This document shows, piece after piece, positions 46,301 to 54,884 of a stretch of DNA of 64,000 nt. A program made the position numbers and the translations under genes. Within the stretch, counting starts at the first letter, position 1; each line of letters begins with the position of its first letter. Origin of the DNA: Hormoscilla sp. GM7CHS1pb (GTDB lineage Bacteria > Cyanobacteriota > Cyanobacteriia > Cyanobacteriales > Desertifilaceae); contig JACONN010000002.1 in NCBI GenBank assembly GCA_014323675.1, forward strand, positions 1,904,001-1,968,000, written 5' to 3'. The notes beneath the pieces are model-generated. The model was given only the letters and a program-made list of their open reading frames with translations, had not been told where the DNA came from and did not search any database.

Positions 46301-48844
46301 CGGGGTGAAAAGGCGTTAATGACTAGCAGCCTAAGCAGGTCAACGTCGAGCAAGTGGCTATGAGGAGCATAAAGCGAAATGATGCAGCGTCGTTAATCGA
46401 AACCAGTGGAATAAGGCTTACACACTGGCCTAAAAAGGAAAGGATAATGGTCGTTGGCAGGCAGAGCTCTGACCAACAAGCACTGACAAGAAACCCGGCG
46501 TAAGGTCATCCTCTAAGGTCACAAACAATCATCCACAGGAACGAAGTAAACCAGTTGACGTACTCTTGGTTAGGTCGATAGCCAAGTAGCCACCGAAGGC
46601 GCAACATCTGCGGTGTCATGAGCAGGTCACAACTGGGAAAGATTGAGCGGAGAAGCAGGCCTGTCTGTAATGGACAGGATAAGCTGACGCCCTCACGATT
46701 AACCAAAATGTGGAGGTTAGTAGAATTTAATATGTCACGGCGTACATCCAAAAGGAGAGTATATGACTGGAATGCGGTCCCCTGGCGCAAGCTAGAGCGG
46801 AGCGTATTTAAGATTCAAAAGCGCATCTACAGAGCGGCTCAAAGAGGAGATAAGAAGCTAGTACGCAAGCTCCAGGGATTACTCACGAGGTCATGGTCCG
46901 CAAAAATGATTGCGGTAAGACAGGTGACCCAACAGAATCAGGGCAAGAAGACGGCAGGTGTGGATGGCGTGATTGCGCTTAAGCCCTCCGAGAGACAGCT
47001 ATTGGTCAGGCAGCTAAAAGTCAATGATGGGAAAAAGGTTAAGCCAACCCGAAGGGTATGGATACCAAAACCCGGAAGGGAAGAGAAGCGGCCACTGGGA
47101 ATACCCACAATATACGACAGGGCCCTACAGGGGTTAGTCAAGATAGCGCTAGAACCCGAATGGGAAGCGGTGTTTGAGGCAAACTCCTATGGGTTCAGAC
47201 CAGGAAGGGGATGTCATGACGCAATAGGGGCAATATTCCTATGCATCAGAAGAAAACCTAAATGGGTGCTTGATGCGGATATAGCCAAATGCTTCGACAA
47301 AATTGACCACAGCGCACTACTCGAAAAATTGAAGAATTCCACACCAGTACGGAGAAAAATTCGGGAATGGCTAAAAGCCGGGGTGATGGATAGGCACGAA
47401 TACCAACCAACGTATGCAGGTACACCACAAGGGGGGTAATCTCTCCATTACTGGCAAATATCGCATTGCATGGTATGGAAACGGAAATCAAAAAAATCGT
47501 GCCAAAAGATATAAATAAGCAGAGAGAGTTAGGAGTAGTGCGATATGCGGATGACTTTGTAATAATGCACAAGGACCGTAAGGTAATTGACGCGGCAAAA
47601 GAAGTTATAAGCAAGTGGTTAAAAGGGATAGGGTTAGAGCTAAAGCCGGAAAAAACAAAAATAGCCCACACTTTGGAGGGAGACGACCCTGGATTTGATT
47701 TCTTGGGGTACAACGTCAGACAATACAAGGTAGGGAAATACCGAAGTGGAAAGACACAGAATGGATACAAAACTCTAATCAAACCCAGCACCAAATCCAT
47801 TAAAAACCACAAAGAAAAGTTGAAGGCTGTAATAGAAAGTCACAAAGCCGCGCCACAGGCAGCGATGATAAGCAAGCTGAACCCGATAATAAGGGGATGG
47901 TGCAACTATCACAGGACGGTGGTGAGTAAGGAGGTATTCGGAGAACTGGATACCTACCTGTGGGAAATAACGTGGAGATGGGCAAAACGGAGACACCCAA
48001 ACAAATCAAAGAGTTGGATAGCCAAGAAGTACTGGAAGGCTGAAGGCAGCCGACAATGGAACTTCAGGGACAACAAAGGGGGTAAGCTGCTCCTACACTC
48101 CGAAACGGAAATTGTACGGCACGTAAAAGTGAGGGGAACAGAAAGCCCAATGGATGGAAACCTCGTGTACTGGAGTAAGAGATTACGCAAGAGCCCCCTA
48201 GTGAGCCCACGAGTAATAAAGCTCATGGGTAAACAAAAGGGCAAATGTGGACAATGCGGAATGCTGTTCATAGACGGAGACAAGTGGGAAAGTTGACCAC
48301 ATCCTGCCGAAATCAGTAGGCGGTAAGGATAGGTATGACAATCTGCAACTGCTCCATGATTATTGTCATCACCAGAAAACGAGAACAGATGGCAGTATAG
48401 AGAGCCGCGCCCGGAAAAGCCGGGATAGGGAAATCGAGGAGCCGGATGAGATGAAAGTCTCACGTCCGGTTCTGAAGACAAGCAGGATTGGCGACAGTTC
48501 TGCTTAGTTTAATTGCTGCTGGAGTACCGGTTATTCCCGGGGCCCTTTCTCCTACGGAAATTGTTACTGCTTGGAATGCGGGCGCTACCTGTGTGAAGGT
48601 TTTCCCAGTTAAATCTGTGGGCGGTGTGAACTACATTAAAAGTTTACAAGGTCCATTGGGTCAGATTCCTTTGATTCCTACTGGAGGTGTTACCCTGGAT
48701 AATGCTAGGGATTTTATTGCCGCCGGGGCGATCGGGGTCGGACTCGGAGGCAGTCTATTTCCTAAAAATCTCTTAGCAGCACGAGATTGGCAGGCGATCG
48801 CCCAAATAACTCGCACCCTCATGCAAAACTTAACCACGATCTAA
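43305..48844 (+). CDS. eda: KDPG/KHG aldolase, interrupted by two group II introns
   Basis: Exons 43305-43604, 46064-46065 (two bases) and 48514-48844. Joined, they encode 210 residues: MSDWLSRLQAKRAIGVIRTP, QLIEITWNSDRPAE, IGAGTLLTPEHLHAAIAAGA, FTPHTNPAIIEIA-L-AAGVPVIPG and TCVKVFPVKSVGG with the Schiff-base lysine, then IPLIPTGGVTLDNARDF. The enzyme cleaves 2-keto-3-deoxy-6-phosphogluconate to pyruvate and glyceraldehyde 3-phosphate (Entner-Doudoroff route). Codon A-L-A is GCT-CTT-GCT, where CT comes from the two-base middle exon and T from exon 3; only removal of both introns gives the full enzyme. Confidence 0.95.
43605..46063 (+). mobile_element. Group II intron 1 (2459 bp) in eda
   Basis: Starts GTGCGATTCGTTTAGCG directly after ..GAAATAGCT and ends ..TTAGTTTAAT. 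Full RT present. It is separated from the next intron by only the two exon bases CT. Confidence 0.95.
44285..46057 (+). CDS. Group II intron reverse transcriptase/maturase/HNH, intact
   Basis: 590 residues (MSRCTSRRRVYDWNAVPWRK to ..NRAGDSLV), slightly shorter than the 597-residue enzymes. DADIAKCFDRIDHKALLEKL, TPQGGVISPLLANIALHGME, RYADDFVVMHKNREVVEQAK and HNH CGHCGRLFIDGDKWEVDHIL are intact. By eye it groups with the partial enzyme at the left window edge and with the second eda intron (GMEAEVRKIVP, MAHTLEGK variants). Confidence 0.95.
   Translation: MSRCTSRRRVYDWNAVPWRKLERNVFKIQKRIYRAAQSGNQKLVRKLQGLITRSWSAKMIAVRQVTQQNQGKKTAGVDGVVALKPSERQPLVRQLKVNDGKKVKPTRRVWIPKPGREEKRPLGIPTIYDRALQGLVKIALEPEWEAVFEANSYGFRPGRGCHDAIAAILASISSKPKWVLDADIAKCFDRIDHKALLEKLNNSSPIRKKIREWLKAGVMDRKAYQPTYAGTPQGGVISPLLANIALHGMEAEVRKIVPANEKKQNELGVVRYADDFVVMHKNREVVEQAKEVISEWLAGIGLELKPEKTRMAHTLEGKKAGFDFLGFNVRQYKVGKHRSGKTGKGFKTLIKPSDKTIRDHKEKLKAVVDSHKAAPQAALINKLNPIIKGWCNYNRTVVSKEIFGELDMYLWEITERWAKRRHPNKTKRWVYQKYWKAEGSQQWNFMDAKGAKLTRHSETEIVRHVKVKGTASPMGGNLVYWSKRLRKSPNISTRVLKLMGSQKGKCGHCGRLFIDGDKWEVDHILPKSLGGKDRYDNLQLLHDYCHHQKTRIDGSQSSRTRKRDRETEEPDEVKVSRPVLKTNRAGDSLV
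46066..48513 (+). mobile_element. Group II intron 2 (2448 bp) in eda
   Basis: Starts GTGCGATTCGTTTAGTG at 46066 and ends ..TTAGTTTAAT at 48513. It is a close but not identical relative of intron 1, so this is not a simple recent tandem duplication. Its RT has two frame breaks. Confidence 0.93.
46732..48507 (+). pseudogene. Reverse transcriptase/maturase of eda intron 2, two frameshifts
   Basis: MSRRTSKRRVYDWNAVPWRK to TYAGTPQGG, then a -1 shift at a six-base G run (47431-47436), then VISPLLANIALHGMETEIKK, RYADDFVIMHKDRKVID and the maturase region. A +1 shift occurs at GGGAAAGTTGAC (about 48287-48290), just before the HNH core DHILPKSVGGKD. Correcting both gives a full-length enzyme. The first shift is at the same codon as in 36080-37872. 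Confidence 0.88.
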
Positions 48845-48925
48845 CTAAAATCTATGCGCATTCTGGCTATTGGCGACATTCACGGTTGTGCCACTGCTTT
48901 GGATTCCCTGCTAGTAACTGTTAAA

Positions 48926-49895
48926 GTGCGATTCGTTCTGACCTAAACCAGCAATACCGACTAAATCGGGGTAAGCGGTGAACAGTCAGGTCTGGTTCCA
49001 TTAGCCGGACAACTTTGGTACTCATGGAGGTTCAATTCCTCTCCTCTCTGGCGCGAGAGTGACACCGGTCCTTAGTGCTTCGGAGTGACATCACCGGGGT
49101 GCAGAGCAAGGACTTAAATGTAGGACAACTGGCAGCCTAAGCCGGTTATGCCGCTAGGAAAGATGCTCATGACTAGAGAAAACGAACTTACGCTTAAACC
49201 TCGTTATACTAGACCAGCGGAATAAGGCTAATACGCTGGCCCAAAAGGGAAATGGTAGTTAGTGTTGACCGTTTTATCTGGTTAACAATGCGTCCACAGA
49301 ACTCCCGGGGAGAGTAAGGGTCTAAAAGCATCATGAAATGATACCAAGGAACGAAGTAACCTCCGATGTGCTGTCCCCCTCGGGACCAGTTAGATGATAA
49401 ACGCAAGCCGTCGGGGGAGGGATGTCCTAAGAAGCCAATGCCCAGGGTAATGCTTGGGATAACGCCTATAGTAATGTAGGCGATACTGGGTAACCAGAGC
49501 TGACGTAGGACGGATATGGTAAGAAGTCAAGGGAGAAATTAACCCCATTTTTCCAGTTACTAGGGAGAAATCCCAAAAGTCGGATTTATGGACTAGAAGA
49601 CCTTAGCCGGGTAAAAACTCGGAGGCCAACCAAATTTTACGGCTAAAAGTTAGTAAAGAGCAGGTTCAAGGTTTTATCGGGTATATCCTCTGCGAACCTT
49701 CCGGAGCTAAGGCATTAAAAACAGTCTACTGACAACCATTGGGGGCCAAATCTCACAAGACAAGGCCAGTAGGAGGTAACTCTGATAGTGCTATCCATGA
49801 CAAGGACTTACCAACCAGTAGCCGTGTGCGGTGAAAGTCGCAAGCACGGTTCCGAACGGGAGGATTGGGAAGCGATTCCCAGTTCGACCCCTACC
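48926..49895 (+). mobile_element. ORF-less group II intron (970 bp) in phosphatase gene
   Basis: Starts GTGCGATTCGTTCTGACC after codon AAA and ends ..TTCGACCCCTACC, leaving CCC CAA CCT in frame (VK-PQPADTIV). The domain V-like hairpin is at about 49820-49855. The 3' end again reads ACC. Confidence 0.92.
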
Positions 49896-50096
49896 CCCCA
49901 ACCTGCAGATACGATCGTTACCCTGGGAGACTATGTGGATAGGGGACCGGACTCAAAAGGCGTGCTCGATCGCCTGATATCCTTGCACGAAACTGGCAGG
50001 TTGGTAGCTTTACGCGGCAATCATGAACTGGTGATGCTCAACGCAGTATTCAGCAGCCAAAATGAATCCTATTGGCGGATATGCGGTGGCGCCGAT

Positions 50097-50118
50097 CGCG
50101 CAGCGTGGCGCCAGCCAT
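50097..50118. repeat. Palindromic element, family C, in phosphatase gene
   Basis: CGCGCAGCGTGGCGCCAGCC plus AT, inserted after WRICGG and before TLDSYSD. It causes a stop. Confidence 0.75.
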
Positions 50119-50256
50119 AACACTCGATTCTTACTCTGACTATGGAATTGGTCAACTCACAGACATCCCCGCCGCACATTGGCACTTTATCAAAAATATT
50201 TGCCGGGACTACTGGGAAAGCGATCGGCATTTTTTCGTTCACGCCAACGCCGATCC

Positions 50257-50277
50257 ATGGCTACGCCACGCTGCGCG
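50257..50277. repeat. Palindromic element, family C, second copy in phosphatase gene
   Basis: ATGGCTACGCCACGCTGCG plus CG, opposite orientation to the first copy, between HANADP and LYQQSEQML. Confidence 0.75.
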
Positions 50278-50582
50278 ATCAGAAACCTTTGTATCAGCAA
50301 TCAGAACAGATGCTATACTGGGAAAAATTCCGCAACCCAGCACCCCACTTTTCTGGCAAAACTATGGTCTGCGGACATACTAGCCAAAAAAGTGGTAAAC
50401 CTGTAAATCTCGGTCATGCCATCTGCATCGATACCAGATTTTATGATAACGGTTGGTTGACTTGTCTGGACGTGACTAGTGGCCAAGTGTGGCAGGCCAA
50501 TGAACTAGGTCAGCAGCGAACAGCTAGCATTGATGAATTTAAGTCACCCCCAGCGCCGTCACCCCCAGCGCCCCCAGCCTAA

Positions 50583-50660
50583 AGACTGGGGCTACACAAA
50601 CAAAGCCCGCCTGCGCGGGCTATAATAACCTCGCGGGATGCTAGAGGTTCTGCCTCATGT
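50583..50660. repeat. REP-like hairpin
   Basis: GGGGCTACACAAACAAAGCC followed by CGCCTGCGCGGGCTAT, a hairpin whose start recurs at 56095 (GGCTACATGAACAAAGCCC). It may act as a terminator between the phosphatase and the next gene. Confidence 0.6.
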
Positions 50661-51264
50661 AATTTGTTGAAGTTTGATAAAGTTATAAAAAAATTATTAC
50701 ATATGCGAGATCGCCTTGACAACGATGCGGGAAAAAAGCTATAAATAAGCAAATAGAGTTAACCATCCTGGAAAAATGTCAAAAATTAAATTTCTGTATG
50801 CTTTACCGATCGCCCTGGCAGTGACGCAGCTAGTCACCTTCGATAAGACTAGTAGTGACAATGGCGGTAGCTTGATAAGCACGAACCTGGATGCTTATGC
50901 CAAAAGCTGAGGCGGTTCCTTCCGCAGAAGTTCTCCTCCTTCTCGTTCCGGTTCTCGCAGTTCTGGTTCGGGCAGTTCCGGTTCTGATTACTACATAAAT
51001 GATGATTCCGATTACTATCCTACAAGTCCCATCTATAGGCGGAGGAGATATTACAGTTATTCAACTAGATGGGAATTGTTCTGGTTGTATCTGTTTATAT
51101 TCGTGGCTGGTATCTTGGGATTGATATTATTTATATACCTGTTCCAATGGTTCGTAAATCGCCCCAAATTATCTGTACCTAAAGAACTGGCCAATGATAT
51201 CGTGACAGTGAGTAAGTTGCAAGTGGCGCTGCTGGGGAATGCCAAAGAGGTGCAGTCAGAAATC

Positions 51265-51285
51265 ATGGCTGCGCCACGCTGCGCG
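51265..51285. repeat. Palindromic element, family C, in DUF1517 gene
   Basis: ATGGCTGCGCCACGCTGCG plus CG after EVQSEI. Same orientation as 50257. Confidence 0.75.
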
Positions 51286-51466
51286 ATCGGAACCGATCCG
51301 CAATGCAGATTTATCTAGTTCAGAAGGTCTAGCAGAACAGTTACAAGAGGCGACCCTGGTATTGCTGCGAAATTCGGCAAGCTGGACTCACGTTTGCGCT
51401 AGTTCCCAGAAGGTCAAGGGTAGGGAAAATGCGGAAATTATCTTCCAGGAATTCTCGGTTTCTGTT

Positions 51467-51534
51467 CGCGCTGCGTGGCGCAGCTATGCGCAGCATGTTG
51501 AGTATGGCTGCGCTACGCTGCGCGATTGGAAATT
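51467..51534. repeat. Family C palindromes, tandem and inverted
   Basis: CGCGCTGCGTGGCGCAGC, then GCGCAGCATG, then ATGGCTGCGCTACGCTGCG, i.e. two to three units in alternating orientation inside the DUF1517 pseudogene. Confidence 0.7.
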
Positions 51535-51805
51535 CTCTCTAATGTTAATGGTCAAATCAGGGAACGGGAAGCTGTGAGTCCAGAGTCCGATAAAACAGCT
51601 GATTACATTGTCGTCACCTTGTTAGTAGGGACAGAAGATGATAAACCTCTGTTTGCAGAAGTGAATACATTGGCAGAGTTAGAGTCAGCATTAAAGCGGA
51701 TAGCAACAACTCCCCTAGACTATCTGCTGACCTTTGAACTGCTGCTCAGTCCTCTGTCCATTTCACCCGCCTCGGTTTCGGTTGAAGGCTATATCTCCGT
51801 GCCCC

Positions 51806-53086
51806 CTACGATCGTCCACGGAAGTCCTTGATCAGCGCTGGGACAATCCGGTTACTAGCCAGCCGGGCCCCAAATAAGTTCCGGGCCACTGGCCCCAGTT
51901 GCAATGCCGCCGCTCCCCCCATAATGAAAAGATTGCGTCCTGCCCAGCGAAGCCTCTCATCCAACACGGGTAAGCCATTGACCAGTGGTAAGGGGTTGGT
52001 CGCCCGTATATTGGCTAACAGGGGCCAGTGATTCACATCTAGGGTGCTACCGGTTGCTAGCCAGATTCGGTCGATCCGTTGTTGGGCAATGCAATTATGA
52101 ACTCCCGGTTGGTTACAGGTCACCTTCCAGGCATCCTCCTGCCATGCTGCGGACTGAACTTCGCACTGTTCGTAAAAAGATACCTTACCGTCTCGTTTCC
52201 TGCGTCGCAATTGGGTGAGAACGGCGGGGGTTAGGGAACCCCCATTGCGGGCAGCTTGAATCATCTGCCAGCGGGTTTCCCAATCGGGTTCGGCGTGGAA
52301 CCCCTTGAGGTATTTGGGGCCGAGCCATCCAGGTTCGGCATCGAATAGTTTCTCGTAAAAGGTGCGCCGCGCCATCATGATGACTCTTGCGCCCCGTGCG
52401 ATCGCCCCCAATGCCAGATGTCCGCTGGTCAGCCCACTGCCGACAATCAAAATCGTTTCTCCAGTTAACTGCCGCAGACTGCGCAGATCGATGTGATGGG
52501 AGTGCAGGAGGCGATGTGGGGCAGGCGTCTCCCCTGCCTTAGGCGTCTCCCCTGCCTTAGGCGTCTCCCCTGCCCTGGTTTGCATCCATGGGGGAATGTT
52601 GGGTTTACCACCGGCGATCGCTAAGACAACACGCTTGGCCGTCAGCACCCGACCGTCGGCGAGTCCCAACCGAAACCGCTGCCATCCCTGCTGATGAAAA
52701 AGTTCGATCTGCTGTACCTGGGCTGGAATGACCCGTTCCTGTAATTCCCAGCGCCGAATCACCTCTTGGCAAAAGTCATGGAAGAGTTGGGTTCCAGGTA
52801 GGTCGTAGGGAGGAAAGAGTTCCGATGAGCGTGATTCGGCAAAGGTGCGGAGGGCATGGGGGTCAGGGTCGGGATGATGCACTGCCGGCGATCGCAGGTG
52901 GGGAATATCGTAGGCGGCAAACTGGTGTTGCCATTGCTGTAGCCAATCCCCAGCGGGATCGAGCACCACAAAGCGGTTGCGCATGGACTCCTTCTTTTGC
53001 AGCAGATGAGTGACCAGCGTTAACGCCTGAGGACCTGCACCAATGATGGCAATATCTACCGTTCCATTTGAGGGGGCCGTCTTCAT
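51806..53086 (-). CDS. FAD/NAD(P)-binding flavoprotein (lysine/ornithine monooxygenase-like fold)
   Basis: 426 residues. FAD-binding VDIAIIGAGPQALTLVTHLL at the N-terminus, a second dinucleotide fold GETILIVGSGLTSGHLALGA at about 225-245, and a C-terminal LFIMGGAAALQLGPVARNLF. The layout resembles SidA/IucD-type and related FAD/NAD(P) proteins; the substrate is unknown. An imperfect triple AGETPK repeat (about 190-207) comes from an 18-bp tandem repeat. It is divergent from the CobW-type GTPase gene, and the intergenic Zur-like palindrome suggests shared zinc or iron control (inference). Confidence 0.85.
   Translation of the reverse strand: MKTAPSNGTVDIAIIGAGPQALTLVTHLLQKKESMRNRFVVLDPAGDWLQQWQHQFAAYDIPHLRSPAVHHPDPDPHALRTFAESRSSELFPPYDLPGTQLFHDFCQEVIRRWELQERVIPAQVQQIELFHQQGWQRFRLGLADGRVLTAKRVVLAIAGGKPNIPPWMQTRAGETPKAGETPKAGETPAPHRLLHSHHIDLRSLRQLTGETILIVGSGLTSGHLALGAIARGARVIMMARRTFYEKLFDAEPGWLGPKYLKGFHAEPDWETRWQMIQAARNGGSLTPAVLTQLRRRKRDGKVSFYEQCEVQSAAWQEDAWKVTCNQPGVHNCIAQQRIDRIWLATGSTLDVNHWPLLANIRATNPLPLVNGLPVLDERLRWAGRNLFIMGGAAALQLGPVARNLFGARLASNRIVPALIKDFRGRS
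52523..52576. repeat. 18-bp tandem repeat in coding region
   Basis: Three copies of GGCGTCTCCCCTGCCTTA-like units encode AGETPK repeats on the minus strand. The unit is a multiple of three, so copy changes would keep the frame. Confidence 0.85.
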
Positions 53087-53115
53087 TACACATCACTTTC
53101 CAATTCATCTATAAT

Positions 53116-53132
53116 ATGATAATGATTATCAT
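53116..53132. promoter_or_regulatory. Zur/Fur-family operator
   Basis: ATGATAATGATTATCAT is a perfect 8-1-8 palindrome in the 82-base gap between the divergent flavoprotein (start 53086) and the GTPase (start 53169). It fits the Zur/Fur box pattern. Given the zinc-type genes downstream, Zur is favoured; Fur cannot be excluded. Confidence 0.85.
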
Positions 53133-53168
53133 TCTTTTTTTTGTAATTCTATCTTAAGGCAAGACTGA

Positions 53169-53981
53169 ATGGGCTCCATGACGTTGATTGCGATAGCAGG
53201 GCCGCCCGGTAGTGGCAAAACCACCTGGATGAGTCAGTTCCTCTCAGACCAGCAGCGCCCTCTGTTTTACTGCTGTCCGGGAATGGGAGCAGATTCGGTG
53301 GATCGAGCACGGATTGCGTATCGCTTTCCCTGGGTGCATTTGCTTCGGGAGCATCAAATTCCACAGATCTTCGCCGACCTGCCAGACCGGGCCTTGGTCT
53401 ATCTGGAATTGGGCTTTCACCTGGATTTGACCGCCCCATTAATTGCGTCCCTGCCCTGCCATCGGGTCGCCGTCCTACCCGAGGGTCTGCAAGCATCGGA
53501 ATGGCATGACTGGGCCGACGAGGTGATTTACGGCCCGCGGACGGTCCGAAAAATCGGCAATGACATTACGATGCCTGCTCCCGATAACTTACCAGAGTTT
53601 TGGCGATCGCCTTTGACAGGACAGGTCTTCGAGCCACCAAGCCTAGACGAGATTTTGATTGAACTGACAGGCGGCGCTTACGGACAGGTGCAGCGAGTCA
53701 AGGGGATTTTTGAACTACCGGATGGTCGAGCCTTCCACGTGGATTTTGTCGAAGGCTTGTCCGGAATTGAATACACCGAATTGAGTATTCCTCGCTGGCT
53801 AGAGGGCCGTCCCGATCGCTTCAGTGGTATTGAGGTTGTGGGCTGGAACCTGGAGCAGAAAACCATTGCCCAAACCTTACTGGCTGGGTGTTTGTCGGAT
53901 GACGCGATCGCCCACTATCAGGAACAGTACAAAGCCCTAATTCAGCGTGAAACTAACCAAGAGGAGAGTATCCTGACATGA
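53169..53981 (+). CDS. CobW-like GTPase (COG0523-related)
   Basis: 270 residues. Walker A MTLIAIAGPPGSGKTTWMSQ (residues about 4-23), aspartate-rich YLELGFHLDLTAPL and a C-terminal CobW_C-like region (QVQRVKGIFELPDGRAFHVD, LEGRPDRFSGIEVVG). The CxCC metal motif of typical COG0523 proteins is absent, so it is a divergent member. Start MGSM is the first of two possible (ATG 53178 is the alternative). The stop overlaps the next start by four bases (ATGA), indicating coupled translation with the metallophosphoesterase. It lies directly behind the Zur-like box. Confidence 0.82.
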   Translation: MGSMTLIAIAGPPGSGKTTWMSQFLSDQQRPLFYCCPGMGADSVDRARIAYRFPWVHLLREHQIPQIFADLPDRALVYLELGFHLDLTAPLIASLPCHRVAVLPEGLQASEWHDWADEVIYGPRTVRKIGNDITMPAPDNLPEFWRSPLTGQVFEPPSLDEILIELTGGAYGQVQRVKGIFELPDGRAFHVDFVEGLSGIEYTELSIPRWLEGRPDRFSGIEVVGWNLEQKTIAQTLLAGCLSDDAIAHYQEQYKALIQRETNQEESILT

Positions 53982-54793
53982 AACTTGCCGTCATTTCCTG
54001 CATTCATGGCAACTATGAAGCGTTGAATGCAGTGTTATCTGATATCGACGATCGCAAGGCAGACCAGATTTATTGCCTGGGGGATCTAGTCGGTTATGGT
54101 CCCTATCCCAATGCCGTCGTTGAACTGATTCGCTCCCTCGATATTCCCACCTGTCAGGGCTGCTGGGATGAAGATATTGTCGAAGGCTTGAATTCGTGCG
54201 AATGCAGTTACCCTTCTCAGCTCGCGGAGCATCGAGGACGACTGGCTCATGAATGGACAAACAAAGTCATTCATCCAGAGGTGCGTGAGTATCTGGCAAC
54301 ACTCCCCATGACCCTGCGACTGGATAATCTTTGCTTTGTGCATGGCAGTCCCAATAGCCAACACGAATACCTGCTGCCCAGCATGGATGGCTTTGCGGCA
54401 TTGGAGCGAGTCTTATCCGCTAATGCCGAAGTTCTATTCTGCGGTCACACCCATGTGCCCTATGTACGGACTCTCGAAGATGGAACCTTGACTGTCAGGG
54501 TTTTCCTCGCTCCGGGTAAAGAGGGGTCTCAAACCCAGTTCAAGACACCCGTGAAGCAAATTGTGAACGCTGGATCGGTGGGGGAACCCCGGCATGGTCG
54601 CCCTAATGCAACCTATGTCCTCTATGACACTGATACAGCACGGGTAGAACTCAGAGAAGTACCCTACGACTACCAGAGAACCTGTGCAGCGATCGTCGAG
54701 CGGGGACTGCCAGCTATTTTTGCCTGGCGTTTGGCAAGGGGAATGGAATTTGCCGAGCGAGCCGATGACCCTAATCACGTCTGTCAACGTTAG
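53978..54793 (+). CDS. Calcineurin-like metallophosphoesterase
   Basis: 271 residues. Metal ligands: VISCIHGNYEAL (usual DxH is CIH here), YCLGDLVGYGPYPNAVVELI (GDxVGYG), FVHGSPNSQHEYL and FCGHTHVPY, with NAGSVGEPRHGRPNATYVLY near the end. Similar to YfcE/MJ0936-like phosphodiesterases. The first aspartate of the DxHGN motif is replaced by cysteine, as far as visible. Co-transcribed with the GTPase upstream. Substrate unknown. Confidence 0.88.
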   Translation: MKLAVISCIHGNYEALNAVLSDIDDRKADQIYCLGDLVGYGPYPNAVVELIRSLDIPTCQGCWDEDIVEGLNSCECSYPSQLAEHRGRLAHEWTNKVIHPEVREYLATLPMTLRLDNLCFVHGSPNSQHEYLLPSMDGFAALERVLSANAEVLFCGHTHVPYVRTLEDGTLTVRVFLAPGKEGSQTQFKTPVKQIVNAGSVGEPRHGRPNATYVLYDTDTARVELREVPYDYQRTCAAIVERGLPAIFAWRLARGMEFAERADDPNHVCQR

Positions 54794-54884
54794 TAGTGTC
54801 GGTACGCTGGTTGCGATCGCTCCACTTTGGCTTTCATGAGCTAGATTACATCCCTGCTTACTCTACTGATTAGAGGTATTTTAT

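Larger units (their letters stand above)
48854..50582 (+). pseudogene. Serine/threonine protein phosphatase (PPP family), intron-split and palindrome-broken
   Basis: Exon 1 (48854-48925) encodes MRILAIGDIHGCATALDSLL with the GDIHG metal motif. After intron removal the frame continues PQPADTIVTLGDYVDRGPDS and VALRGNHELVML. Two family C palindromes (50097-50118, 50257-50277) then shift the frame. The remaining pieces (FVHANADP and NPAPHFSGKTMVCGHTSQKS, GHAICIDTRFYDNGWLTCLD) are the C-terminal metal-binding and conserved parts. An intact gene would be about 240 residues, a Mn-dependent signalling phosphatase. It ends in a repeated PPAPSPPAPPA tail. Confidence 0.85.
50776..51831 (+). pseudogene. 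DUF1517-family membrane protein, decayed
   Basis: The start (MSKIKFLYALPIALAVTQLV) runs to a TGA at AYAKS-stop-GGSFRRRSSP. Then come a Ser/Gly-rich stretch, SYSTRWELFWLYLFIFVAGI and KLSVPKELANDIVTVSKLQV, a family C palindrome (51265), and pieces SSEGLAEQLQEATLVLLRNS, SSQKVKGRENAEIIFQEF and IREREAVSPESDKTADYIVV. A double palindrome at 51467-51534 interrupts FSV-KFSLM. This matches the DUF1517 family of cyanobacteria and plastids; the function is unclear. Confidence 0.8.
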
